This document shows, one piece after another, positions 49,928 through 59,833 of a stretch of DNA of 64,000 nt. The stretch lies in NCBI GenBank assembly GCA_963816745.1, contig CAWFLQ010000013.1:248001-312000 (forward strand), read 5' to 3'. Under the pieces are notes generated by a model. It was not told the origin of the DNA. It made no database searches and saw only the letters and a program-made list of their open reading frames with translations. The stretch is from VAZQ01 sp963816745. Its GTDB lineage: Bacteria > Pseudomonadota > Alphaproteobacteria > Rhizobiales > Xanthobacteraceae. The number at the start of each line of letters is the position of its first letter. Position 1 is the stretch's first letter. The position numbers and the translations under genes were made by a program.

Positions 49928-52055
49928 ATGGGCGCATCGAGGCACGCGCAGTCAAGGACGCTCGACGGCGCGGGCGGCCGCGCTTGCGGCGCTCGCTCGC
50001 GGCGGCTGCGTCGCGATCGGTCGCCGTCGCTCTGTCGGCAGCGGCGCCTGGTGGATCGCCTCGCTCGGGCCGGCGCCGCTCGGGGAGGGGCTGGCATTCT
50101 CCACGCTCGTGGTCGATCGCGACGGCAGGCTGCTGCGGCCCTACACCACGCCGGAAGGCCGCTGGCGGCTGCCGGCGACGCGCGAGAACGTCGATCCGCG
50201 CTTTCTCGACGCTGCTGCTCGCCTACGAGGACAAGCGCTTCCACGCGCACCGCGGCGTCGATCCGCTCGCGCTCGGCGCGCGCCGTCGCCCAGTTGGTCG
50301 CGCAACGGCCGCATCGTCTCCGGCGCCTCGACCCTCACCATGCAGGTCGCGCGGCTGCTCGAGCCGCGCACGGAGCGCTCCTTCACGGCGAAGCTGCGCC
50401 AGATGGTGCGCGCGATCGAGATCGAGCGCACGCTCTCCAAGGACGAGATCCTCGCGCTCTATCTCAGCCTCGCGCCCTACGGCGGCAATCTCGAAGGCGT
50501 GCGCGCCGCCTCGCTCGCCTATTTCGGCAAGGAGCCGCGCCGCCTGACGCTGGGCGAGGCGGCGCTGCTGGTCGCCTTGCCGCAATCGCCGGAGCAGCGC
50601 CGGCCCGATCGCTCGATCGAGGCGGCGCGCAACGCGCGCGACCGCGTGCTCGACCGCGTCGCCGCGGCCGGCATCGTGCCGCTGGACGAGGTCGCGCGCG
50701 CCAAGCAGGAGCCGGTGCCGGACGGCCGCAAGCCGATGCCGATGCTGGCGCCGCATGCGGCCGACGCGGCGGTCGCCGCCGCGCCCGATCGCGGCCTCCA
50801 CCGCCTCACCATCGACGCGACGCTGCAGCGGAACCTGGAGGAGCTTGCGCGCGAGCGCGCCCGCGCGCTCGGGCCCGACATCTCGGTCGCGATCCTCGCC
50901 GTCGACCATGCGACCGGCGAGGTGCTCGCGCGCGTCGCCTCGGCCGACTATTTCGACGCCCGCCGCGCCGGCCAGGTCGACATGACGGCGGCGCTGCGCT
51001 CGCCGGGCTCGACGCTCAAGCCGTTCATCTACGGGCTCGGCTTCGAGGACGGCCTCATCCATCCCGAGACCCTGATCGAGGATCGTCCGGTCCGCTTCGG
51101 CGGCTATGCGCCGGAGAATTTCGATCTCACCTTCCAGGGCACGGTGACGGTGCGCCGCGCGCTGCAGCTCTCGCTGAACGTGCCGGCGGTCGCGGTGCTC
51201 GACAAGGTCGGCGCCAGCCGCTTCACCGCGCGGCTCGAGCAGGCCGGCGGATCGCTGGTGCTGCCGCAGGGCGAGGTGCCGGGCCTTGCCATGGGCCTCG
51301 GCGGCGTCGGCGTCACGCTCACCGATCTGGTCGCGCTCTATGCCGGGCTGGCGCGGCACGGCACCACGCGTGCCGCTCACCGAGCGCGTCGCCGGTGGCG
51401 AGGAGCCGGCGACGCCGCGCCGGCTGCTCGACCCGGCCGCGGCCTGGTACGTGGGCAGCATCCTCCTCGGCACGCCGCCGCCGGAGAACGCCGCCGGCGG
51501 CCGCATCGCCTTCAAGACCGGCACGTCCTACGGCTATCGCGACGCCTGGGCGGTCGGCTTCGACGGCAAGCGCACGATCGGCGTCTGGGTCGGCCGCCCC
51601 GACGGCGCGCCGGTGCCCGGGCCTCGTCGGGCGCGTCGCCGCGGCGCCGATCCTGTTCGACGCCTTTGCCCGCACCGGCAAGCTGCCGGCGCCGCTGCCG
51701 CCGGCGCCCAAGGGCGCGCTCGTCGCAGCGACGGGCAAGCTGCCGCCGCCGCTGCAGCGCTTCCGCCCGGGCGCGCTCGCGGGCGAGGGCACCGAGCCGC
51801 AGCTTCGCATCATGTTCCCGCCCAACGGCGCGCGGCTCGAGCTTGCCAGCGACGCGGCCGGCAAGCCCGATCCGATCGCGCTCAAGGTGACCGGCGGCGC
51901 CGGGCCGCTGACCGTGCTGGTCAACGGCCTGCCGCTCGCCGGCTGCGCCCGGCCGGCGCACGCTGTTCTTCGAGCCCGAGGGCCCGGGCTTCGTGCGGCT
52001 CACCGTGATGGATGGCCGCGGCGCGACCGACAGCGTCGTGGTGCGGTTGCAATAG
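49928..52055 (+). CDS. pbpC: Penicillin-binding protein 1C (frame breaks)
   Basis: A bifunctional peptidoglycan synthase-like protein. Glycosyltransferase 51 motifs: EDKRFHAHRGVDPLALG, GASTLTMQVARLLEPR, KLRQMVRAIEIERTLSKDEI, NLEGVRAASLAYFGK. Transpeptidase motifs: SPGSTLKPF (Ser-x-x-Lys), SLN in LQLSLNVPAVAV and KTGTSYGYRDAW. The C-terminal BiPBP_C domain (LRIMFPPNGARLEL, FVRLTVMDGRGATDSVVVRL) completes the PBP1C layout. It follows the macroglobulin gene by one base, the known yfhM-pbpC pairing, in which damaged wall is thought to be repaired while proteases are trapped. Breaks near 49960-50050, 50213, 50281, 50301, 51368, 51622 and 51957 each repair by two bases. Confidence 0.88.
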
Positions 52056-52150
52056 AAGCGCTGCCGCAACCGGCGCAAGCCGTGATGTTTCCAACGTCAG
52101 ATCGGGCAGTGTAGGTAGGGAGCGGAAACGCTCCAACCGACGAGGATCAC

Positions 52151-52474
52151 ATGTTGATCGATCACCGCACCTATACCGTTCGCGCCGGCTGCCTGCGCAA
52201 GCAGATGGCGTTCTACGAGAAACATGGCCTCGCCATACAGAAGCGCCATTTCGGCGAGCCCCTGGCGTGGCTCGTCTCCGAGACCGGCGACGTCAACACC
52301 TACGTCCACATCTGGGTCTACGAGGACGCGGCGGATCGCAACCGCAGGCGCGCGGCGTTGATGGCCGATCCCGAATGGCAGGCGTATATCGAGAAAAATG
52401 CGGAGGCCGGCTACCTGCTCAAGCAGGAGTCCAAGCTGATGTCGCCGGCGCCGTTTGCGCCGATACGGCGCTGA
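52151..52474 (+). CDS. NIPSNAP family protein
   Basis: A 107-residue protein of the NIPSNAP/dimeric alpha-beta barrel type (IDHRTYTVRAGCLRKQMAFY, WLVSETGDVNTYVHIWVYED, ADRNRRRAALMADPEWQAY). Members are often small ligand-binding or accessory enzymes in catabolic operons. It is intact and stands alone between pbpC and the glycosyltransferase operon. Confidence 0.85.
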   Translation: MLIDHRTYTVRAGCLRKQMAFYEKHGLAIQKRHFGEPLAWLVSETGDVNTYVHIWVYEDAADRNRRRAALMADPEWQAYIEKNAEAGYLLKQESKLMSPAPFAPIRR

Positions 52475-52571
52475 AGACGGGGACGATGAGAACCGCGTTG
52501 ATGGAGGACGCTTTCATCGAATCGCTGAATTCTCTATTGTCCGTCCGATACTTAGACAGGGCAGGGGAGAC

Positions 52572-54306
52572 ATGACGGTCACCGCCGGCAAGGAGCGGCC
52601 TCGGACAGCTTCCGCGCGCAGCCTCACGGCGATCGTCGATTTCGCCGTGGAGCTCGCATGCGCGCGCGGTCGGCGTGCTGCTCGCGGTCGCGCTGCTGTG
52701 CTTCCTGCCGGGATTCTTCAGCATTCCGCCGATCGACCGCGACGAGGCGCGTTTCGCCCAGGCCACCAAGCAGATGGTGGAGAGCGGCGACTATATCGAC
52801 ATCCGCTTCCAGGACGAGGTCCGCTACAAGAAGCCGGTCGGCATCTATTGGCTGCAGGCGGGCGTGGTGAAGGCGGCGAGCGCGCTCGGGCGTTCAGGAG
52901 CGCGCGTCACCACCATCTGGCTCTATCGCGTTCCCTCGCTGATCGGCGCGATCGGCGCGGTGCTGCTGACCTATTGGGCGGCGCTCGCCTTCGTCCCGCG
53001 ACGCGCCGCCGTGCTCGCCGGCTTGATGATGGCGAGCTGCGTGCTGCTCGGCGTCGAGCGGCTCATCGCCAAGACCGACGCGATGCTGCTGATGACGGTG
53101 GTCGCCGCCATGGGCGCAATGGCGCGCGCCTATCTTCCGAACGAACGCGCGCAGCTGGATGCGTCCGGAGCGTGGCTGGTTGCCGGCGGTGTTCTGGACC
53201 GCGCTGGCCGCCGGCGTGCTGCTCAAGGGGCCGCTGATCCTGATGGTCGTCGGGCTCGCAGCGCTGGCGCTTATCGTGGTCGATCGCTCCGCGCGCTGGC
53301 TGCTGGCGCTCAAGCCCGTCGTCGGGCATCGCCTGGCTTGCGCTGCTGGTGCTGCCCTGGTTCCTCGCCATCATCGGCCGCGCCGGCGATGCGTTCTTCG
53401 CCGAGTCGGTCGGACAGGACCTGCTCAGCAAGGTGTTCGCCGGCCAGGAATCCCATGGCGCGCCGCCCGGCTACTATTTCGTGCTGTTCTGGTTCACATT
53501 CTGGCCGGGCGCGACGCTCGCCGCCTTGGCGACGCCGGCGGTCTGGGCGGCACGCCGCGAGCCGGCGACCAAGTTCCTGCTGGCCTGGCTGGTGCCGTCG
53601 TGGATCGTGTTCGAGCTGGTGATCACCAAGCTGCCGCACTACGTGCTGCCGCTCTATCCCGCGATCGCGATCCTGATCGCCGGCGCGATCGATGCGCGGC
53701 GCGCTGTCGCGCAAGCCGTTCCTGGTCTGGGGCACGATCTGGTGGTTCGTGGTTCCGATGCTGGCGGGCATCGGCGGCATCGTTGCGCTGGCCGTGATCG
53801 GCCGGCAGTTCGGGCTCCTGGTCTGGCCGCTGATCGGGGCCGCCGCTGTCATGAGCTTTCTGGCCTGGCGGCTCTACGAGGCCGACGGCGCCGAGCACTC
53901 GCTGCTGCGCGCGATCGTGGCCGCGATCCTGACCGCGATTGCAATTTTCGCGCTGATCGTGCCTTTGCTCAGCCCGCTGTTCCCGGCTCCGGCGCTCGCC
54001 CGCATCCTGCGCGACAGCGGCTGCGCGCAGCCGGTGGCCGCCTCGGTCGGCTATCATGAGCCGAGCCTGGTTTTCCTCGCCGGCACTGCGACGCGCCTGA
54101 CCGACAGCGCCGGGCGCGGCCGAATTCCTGCGCGGCGGGCGAGTGCCGGTTCGCCTTCGTCGAGGCGCGCCAGGAGCGCAGCTTCGCGCAACGCGCCGAA
54201 GCGATCGGGCTGCGCTATTACCAGCGGCCCGCGCATCGAGGCGATCAATATCAGCACGGGCCAGCCGATCACCATCGCGGTCTTTCGTTCGGTGGATCGA
54301 TCGTGA
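52572..54306 (+). CDS. ArnT/GT39-type membrane glycosyltransferase (frame breaks)
   Basis: A polytopic GT-C transferase of about 580 residues. The catalytic first loop is PPIDRDEARFAQATKQM with the key Asp-Glu, followed by RFQDEVRYKKPVGIYWLQA. Later segments: YRVPSLIGAIGAVLL, KTDAMLLMTVVAAMG, GPLILMVVGLAAL, KLPHYVLPLYPAIAIL. Such enzymes move a sugar from a polyprenyl-phosphate donor to lipid A, core sugars or proteins on the periplasmic side. A GGGGAG site precedes the ATG. Frame breaks at about 52662, 53164, 53329, 53704, 54117, 54140 and 54233 all repair with one GC pair. It overlaps the PAP2 gene by four bases (GTGA). Confidence 0.85.
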
Positions 54307-55163
54307 GCGTGAGCCGGGGGCTCAAGCGGGTGGCGGTCGACAGCGCGACGTCGCGGCTGCAGTGGCTGCGCGCCAATGCTGCCGGCTATTTTGCGCTGCT
54401 GGGACGCCGCCCCAGATTTGCGGTGAGGCCGGCCTGGCGCAGCCCGGGTCGGCTCGCCGTTGGTGCCGTGCTTGTGGTCGTCATCATGGCGGCGACGATG
54501 ACCATGATCGATGCGCCTGTCTGTCGGTGTGGCGCAGCGCGTCCCGGAATGGCTGATCGCTCTCTTCGATGAAATTACCGACTTCGGCAAATCGGTACTG
54601 GTTCCTGGTGCCGATCGCGCTGATGCTGGCGGCGCTCGGGCTGATGGCTTCGCCGGCGTTGCCGCGGATGTCCCGGGGCGCGCTCGCTGCGGTCGCGGTG
54701 CGGCTTGGATTCCTCTTCCTGGCGATCGGTCTGCCGGGCCTGTGCTTCAGCGCTCGTGAAGCGGCTGATCGGCCGTGCCCGGCCGCTGGTCGAGGGCGGC
54801 GCCGATCCCTTCATCTACCGCCCGCTGGGCTGGGAGGTCGAATATGCGAGCTTTCCGTCCGGCCACGCGATCGACGCCTTCGCCGTTGCCATGGCGCTTG
54901 GCGCGCTGTGGCCGCGGGCGCGGCCGTTCCTGTGGACCTATGCCGTCGTCATCGCGATGAGCCGGGTCGTGCTGACCGCGCACTTTCCAAGCGACGTGAT
55001 TGCCGGTGGCGTCATCGGGGTGATCGGCGCGCTGTTGGTGCGCGATTGGTTCGCGGCGCGCGGACTTGCATTTTTCATTGGCTCGGACGGAGTCGTTCGG
55101 CCGCTGCCGGGGCCGTCGTTCGCCCGCATCAAAAGGGTTGCCCGGCGGCTTGTCGCCCCATAA
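54303..55163 (+). CDS. PAP2-family phosphatase (frame breaks)
   Basis: A membrane phosphatase of about 290 residues with the three PAP2 motifs: LVKRLIGRARP, SFPSGHAIDAFAVAM and SRVVLTAHFPSDVIAG, plus about five helices. It would remove phosphate from polyprenyl or lipid A substrates at the periplasmic face, fitting the lipid-linked sugar operon around it. Starts with GTG overlapping the upstream stop. Breaks near 54512, 54595 and 54753 repair with two bases each; the second is in a CGCG rather than GCGC context. Confidence 0.82.
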
Positions 55164-55220
55164 GAAACTCGCGCCATTCCGGCACGCCGGCCGCCAAGAC
55201 GCGGCGATTTCGGGCAGATC

Positions 55221-55983
55221 ATGAACGAATTGTCTGCAAGCGCGGCCCCGCCGACCGTTTCCGTTGTCGTTCCAGTGCGGAACGAGGCCGGCAACATTGC
55301 GCCGCTCATCGCCGAGATCACGACCGCGCTCGGCAAAGGCCTCAGTTTCGAGATCATCTACGTCAACGACGGCTCGACCGACCGCACCGAATCCGAGTTG
55401 ACGCAGCTGATGACGAGCCGTCCGTGGCTGCGGCAGATCAAGCACGATACGTCGTGCGGACAGTCGGCAGCGGTTTCGCACCGGTGTGCTCCATGCCCGC
55501 GCTCCGGTCGTCGTCACTCTCGACGGTGACGGCCAGAACGATCCCGCCTTCATTCCGGAGCTGCTCAAGGCGCTGGCGACGGGCGCGCCGCATGTCGGCC
55601 TGGTCGCCGGCCAGCGCGTCGGCCGCCAGGCGACCGGGTTCAAGAAATTTCAGTCGCGCTTCGCCAATGCGGTGCGCGGCTTCGTGCTGCGCGACGGCAC
55701 CCGCGACACCGGCTGCGGGCTCAAGGCATTCCGCCGCGATCTCTTTCTGGCGCTGCCCTATTTCGACGGGCTGCACCGATTTCTGCCCGCGCTGGTGCGG
55801 CGCGAAGGCTACGACATCGGCTATGTGGACGTGGTCGATCGCGCGCGCCGCGCTGGCACGTCGAATTACGGCATGTGGGATCGGCTCTGGGTCGGGATTC
55901 TCGACCTTCTGGGCGTGTGGTGGCTCATCCGCCGCCGGCGTCACGTGCCGCACGTCCTGGAGGTGAAACGGAATGCTGATTGA
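55221..55983 (+). CDS. GT2 glycosyltransferase, polyprenyl-phosphate sugar synthase-like (one break)
   Basis: A family 2 transferase of about 255 residues, of the dolichyl-phosphate-mannose/ArnC type: nucleotide-sugar motif VSVVVPVRNEAGNIAPLI, FEIIYVNDGSTDRTE, metal site VTLDGDGQNDPAF, acceptor segment DTGCGLKAFRRD and membrane-facing end NYGMWDRLWVGILDLLG. It probably loads a sugar from a nucleotide donor onto a polyprenyl phosphate, supplying the GT39 enzyme of the same operon. The break near 55478 repairs with GC in TCGCGCACC (SRTGVLHARAPVV). Confidence 0.86.
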
Positions 55984-56305
55984 TCTCTCACAGGCGGTCG
56001 GCAGCTATCTGCACGAAGTCTTCGTGGCCAAGTTTCAGTGGTGGGTGCTGCTCGGCTATGTCGCACAGATCATGTTCACCATGCGCTTCGTGGTGCAGTG
56101 GATCGCCTCCGAGCGCGCGGGCAAGATGGTGATGCCGATCGCGTTCTGGTTCTTCTCGATCGGCGGCGGCGTATTGCTGTTCGGCTACGCGCTCTACATC
56201 CGCGACCCGGTTTTCATCCTGGGTCAGGGCTTCGGCGTGTTCGTCTACGCACGCAATCTCTATTTCGAGCTGCGCGACCGGCACAGAGCCGCGGCCGCGA
56301 TGTGA
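55973..56305 (+). CDS. LpxB N-terminal-domain-like small membrane protein
   Basis: A 110-residue protein with three or four helices (WWVLLGYVAQIMFTMRFVVQ, WIASERAGKMVMPIAFWFFS, LYIRDPVFILGQGFGVFVYA, NLYFELR), the lipid-A-disaccharide-synthase N-terminal-domain family. Such proteins sit beside GT2 polyprenyl-sugar synthases and are thought to assist membrane translocation or anchoring of the lipid-linked sugar. Its start overlaps the GT2 stop by 11 bases. Last gene of the GT39-PAP2-GT2 operon. Confidence 0.88.
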   Translation: MLIDLSQAVGSYLHEVFVAKFQWWVLLGYVAQIMFTMRFVVQWIASERAGKMVMPIAFWFFSIGGGVLLFGYALYIRDPVFILGQGFGVFVYARNLYFELRDRHRAAAAM

Positions 56306-56408
56306 AATCCGAGAATGTTACCGGAGTAACGGCGAGCGCTGGTTGCCGCGTCGCTGTGCAATGCTATGCTTGCTTGCTGCGAGCTCATGCTGGACGTGGG
56401 AGGAAGCG

Positions 56409-57310
56409 ATGACGTTGAGTGTTGAAACGACGTCCGTACGCCCCAAGGCCGCGAGCGCGGTCGAGGTGATCCCCACTGGCCGTGCACTCGGCGCCGAGGT
56501 GAGGGGTGTCGACCTCCGGAATCTCGACGATATCCAGTTCGCGCGCCTGATCGAGGCGTGGCACGAGCATTCGGTGGTGCTGATCCGCGGTCAGTCGCTC
56601 GAGCGACCAGGATCTGATCGCGTTCAGCCGCCGCTTCGGCGATCTCGACTGGGCGCCGATCCAGGAGAACGGCCGCCGTTTCGTCGAAGGCCTGCCGGAG
56701 ATCTACATCGTCTCCAACGTCAAGGTGAACGGCGAGCCGATCGGCAGCCTGGGCGACGGCGAAGCGGTGTGGCACACCGACATGTCGTATCTCGACGTGC
56801 CGCCGAAGGCGAGCATGCTCTATTCGCTCGAAGTGCCGCCCACCGGCGGCAATACCTCGTTCTGCACCATGTACGGCATCTACGAGGCGCTGCCCGCGCA
56901 GCTCAAGGAGCGCATCGCCGGCCTCAAGATCAAGCACGACGGCACCTACAACAGCGGCGGCTATCTGCGCCAGGGCGTCACGCCGACCGACGATCCGCTG
57001 CACGTCGCCCGGCGCCGTCCATCCGCTGGTGTGCACGCATCCCGACACCGGCCGGCGCATGCTCTATCTCGGCCGCCGCCGCAACGCCTATCTCGTCGGG
57101 CTCGCGCTCGCGGAGTCCGAGGCGCTGCTCGACGAGCTCTGGCGCTTCGTCGATCGGCCGGAATTCGCCTGGGAGCACGTCTGGCGCGTCGGCGATCTCG
57201 TGCTGTGGGACAATCGCTGCACCATGCATCGGCGCGACGCGTTCGATCCGAGCAGCCGGCGGATCATGCACCGCACCCAGGTCAAGGGCGAGCAGCGGCC
57301 GTCGTCCTGA
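56409..57310 (+). CDS. TauD/TfdA-family dioxygenase (two frame breaks)
   Basis: A Fe(II)/2-oxoglutarate dioxygenase of about 300 residues. Iron ligands are His and Asp in AVWHTDMSYLDVPP and the distal His in NRCTMHRRDAF; 2-oxoglutarate Arg in RRIMHRTQVKG. Family segments VEVIPTGRALGAEVRGVDL and EHSVVLIRGQSL mark the start. Such enzymes hydroxylate taurine, 2,4-D or other acids, releasing the heteroatom. Breaks at about 56604 (GC in GAGCGCGAC) and 57010 (CCGCGG context). AGGA precedes the ATG. The following Bug-type gene is 23 bases on, suggesting a shared substrate route. Confidence 0.86.
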
Positions 57311-57333
57311 GCACAAACAAGCGAGGCGATCCC

Positions 57334-58308
57334 ATGAGGCTTCCTCGCCGTCAGTTCCTTGCGCTTGGAGCGGCTGCGCTTTCGGCAGCGCCGTGCGTCG
57401 CATGGGCGCAGGCCTATCCCGATCGCGCCGTGCGCATGATCGTTCCCTACGCGGCCGGCGGCCCGACCGACGTGATCACCCGTCTCGTTGCGCAAAGGCT
57501 GTCGGAGCATGTCGGCAAGCAGTTCTTCGTCGAGAACGTCGGCGGCGGAGGCGGCAATATCGGCATGGGTCGCGGGGCGAAGTCGGCGCCCGACGGCTAT
57601 ACCTTGTTGGTCGTCAATCCGAGCTACGTCATCAATCCGACGCTCTACGACAAAGTGCCCTACGAGCTCGAGAAGGACTTCGACCCCGTCACGCTGATGG
57701 TCGCTACGACGCTGGTGATCACGGTGCACCCGTCGGTGCCGGCGCAGACGATGAAAGACCTCGTCGCGCTGATCAAGGCCAATCCCGGAAAATACAGCTA
57801 CGCGTCGCCGGGGACGGGCACGCCCGGACATCTTGTCGGCGAAACGTTCCGGCTGTCGCTCGGCCTCGATCTCGTGCATGTCCCGTTCAACAGCGCGGGC
57901 TTGGCGGTCGGCGCCTCGGTCGCGGGTCACACGCCGATCTGCTTTGCCTCGCCGTCGCCGGCCGCGCAGCAGGTCATCGAAGGCAGGCTGCGTGCGCTCG
58001 CGGTGACCAGCAAGGCGCGCTCGCGGGCGTTGCCGGACGTGCCCACCACGGCGGAAGCCGGCTATCCCGGCATCGCCGGCGACAACTGGCAGGGCGTCGT
58101 CGTCCCGGCCGGCACGCCGAAGGAGATCATCGCCGTCCTCCATCGCGAGATCGTCAAGATCATCGCGCTTCCGGACGTGAAGGAACGCCTCGCGGTGCTG
58201 GGCTTCGAGCCGGTCGCGAACACGCCCGAAGAATTCGCCGGGCTCGCCAAGCGCGAATTCTCGTCATGGGCCGAAGTAATTCGGGCGTCGAACATCAAGG
58301 CGCAGTAA
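57334..58308 (+). CDS. Tripartite tricarboxylate (Bug) family substrate-binding protein
   Basis: A 324-residue periplasmic solute receptor with a Tat/Sec-like signal (RLPRRQFLALGAAALSAAP) and the Bug core: RMIVPYAAGGPTDVITRLVA, NVGGGGGNIGMG, PDGYTLLVVNPSYVINPTLY, ALPDVPTTAEAGYPG. Bug proteins capture carboxylates and related small acids for TctAB transport; no TctAB genes are adjacent. It is intact and follows the TauD-like gene. Convergent with the cystathionine beta-lyase gene. Confidence 0.9.
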   Translation: MRLPRRQFLALGAAALSAAPCVAWAQAYPDRAVRMIVPYAAGGPTDVITRLVAQRLSEHVGKQFFVENVGGGGGNIGMGRGAKSAPDGYTLLVVNPSYVINPTLYDKVPYELEKDFDPVTLMVATTLVITVHPSVPAQTMKDLVALIKANPGKYSYASPGTGTPGHLVGETFRLSLGLDLVHVPFNSAGLAVGASVAGHTPICFASPSPAAQQVIEGRLRALAVTSKARSRALPDVPTTAEAGYPGIAGDNWQGVVVPAGTPKEIIAVLHREIVKIIALPDVKERLAVLGFEPVANTPEEFAGLAKREFSSWAEVIRASNIKAQ

Positions 58309-58320
58309 CAAAGGCCGAGG

Positions 58321-59520
58321 TCACCGCGCCGCGGCGAGTGCGGCGAAGCCGCGTTCGAGATCGCCGATGAGATCGTCAACGTCCTCGAGGCCGATGTGGA
58401 CGCGCACAGTCGGCCCGCCCGGCGCCCATTTGGTCGCGGTGCGGATGGCCGTGCAGTCGAATGGGATCGCCAGGCTCTCGAATCCGCCCCACGACGCGCC
58501 GATGCCGAACAGCGCGAGCTCATCGAGGAATGCATGCACTGCCTTCGTCGCGACCGGCTTGAGCACGATGCTGAAAAGGCCACTTGCACCGGAAAAGTCC
58601 CGTTGCCAGATGGCATGGCCAGGGCAGCCCGCGAGCGCCGGATGAAGTACGCGCGCCACCTCGGGCCGCTCGCCGAGCCAGCGCGCTACCTTCAGGCCCG
58701 CCTGATTGTGCTGCGCAAGCCGCACGCCCATGGTGCGCAGGCCCCGCAGGCCGAGATAGATGTCGTCGGGGCCGACGCAGAGCCCCAGCGCGTGCACGGT
58801 GTCGTGCAGCCGCTCCCACGTCGCCTTGTTGGCCGATACGGTGCCGAGCATGACGTCGGAATGACCGCCGATATATTTGGTGGCGGCCTGGATCGACAGG
58901 TCGACGCCCTTCTCGAAGGCGCGGAAATAGAGCGGGCTGGCCCAGGTATTGTCCATCAGCACTACGGCGCCCTTGGCGTGCGCGGCGGCGGCGATCGCCG
59001 GCACGTCCTGCACCTCGAACGAGAGCGAGCCCGGCGCCTCCACGAACACGGCGCGCGTGTTGGGCTGGATCAGCTCCGCGATGCCGGCGCCGATCAGCGG
59101 ATCGTAGTAGGTGGTCTTGATGCCATAGCGCGCGAGCACGCCGTTGCAAAATTTGCGCGTGGGCTGATAGACGCTGTCGGTGACGAGGAGGTGGTCGCCG
59201 GCGCTGAGCACGGACAACAGCGCGGTCGAGATCGCCGCCAGCCCGGAGGGCAAGAGCGCCACGCCGGCGCAGGCCGGCCCTTCGAGCTCGCGCAGGGCGT
59301 TTTCGAGCGCTTCCGAGGTGGGCGTGCCGCGGCGTCCATAGACGTAGCGCGTGCGGCGGGCAACGAAGTCGCCGGCGTTCGGATAAAGCACGGTCGAGAC
59401 GTGGTGAACCGGCGGATTGACGAAGCCGTGATTTTCGGCGGTGTTGCGCCCGCCTGTCACCAGGCGCGTTGCCGGCTTGAGCGGCGGGTGTGGAGGGTCG
59501 GCTTCGGTCTTTTTGGTCAT
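58321..59520 (-). CDS. metC: Cystathionine beta-lyase
   Basis: A 399-residue PLP enzyme of the Cys/Met metabolism family that splits cystathionine to homocysteine, pyruvate and ammonia. Seen: RYVYGRRGTPTSEALENALR, ALLPSGLAAISTALLSVLSA, DNTWASPLYFRAFEKGVDLS, the PLP-lysine in AATKYIGGHSDVMLG, and GASWGGFESLAIPFD, which favours the beta-lyase branch. Length is normal and the frame is intact. It diverges from the aap operon, with a 310-base control region between. Confidence 0.88.
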   Translation of the reverse strand: MTKKTEADPPHPPLKPATRLVTGGRNTAENHGFVNPPVHHVSTVLYPNAGDFVARRTRYVYGRRGTPTSEALENALRELEGPACAGVALLPSGLAAISTALLSVLSAGDHLLVTDSVYQPTRKFCNGVLARYGIKTTYYDPLIGAGIAELIQPNTRAVFVEAPGSLSFEVQDVPAIAAAAHAKGAVVLMDNTWASPLYFRAFEKGVDLSIQAATKYIGGHSDVMLGTVSANKATWERLHDTVHALGLCVGPDDIYLGLRGLRTMGVRLAQHNQAGLKVARWLGERPEVARVLHPALAGCPGHAIWQRDFSGASGLFSIVLKPVATKAVHAFLDELALFGIGASWGGFESLAIPFDCTAIRTATKWAPGGPTVRVHIGLEDVDDLIGDLERGFAALAAAR

Positions 59521-59833
59521 GCGTGGGTCCGGCTCGCTGTCCCGCGCCCCGAATCAGGTCGCATTGGTATGATTCCAGACGTGCGGAACGCGGTCGTAAC
59601 ACGTGGTCATGGCGTTACACAGTGCCACCGTCAACCCCTTGACCGCGGTGCCCGATCGTTCTGAGATGGTGGTCGGACCACGGCGGGGGCCGGCACGACG
59701 GGTGCCGGAGAGATGGCGTCGGCCGGGACGTCAGTGCGCTCCGAATAGTGGCATTCAAAAAATACCGCCAAAATGGCGCAAAAATCGCGCCGAGCTCGAC
59801 GCAAGTGACGGTCAAGGCCCGCAAAGTGTGTCC
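59521..59833. promoter_or_regulatory. Divergent control region between metC and aapJ
   Basis: About 310 bases with no gene. The last third is AT-richer, including CAAAAAATACCGCCAAAATG and GGCGCAAAAATCG, where promoter elements of the amino-acid transporter operon are expected. No specific operator is claimed. Confidence 0.4.
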
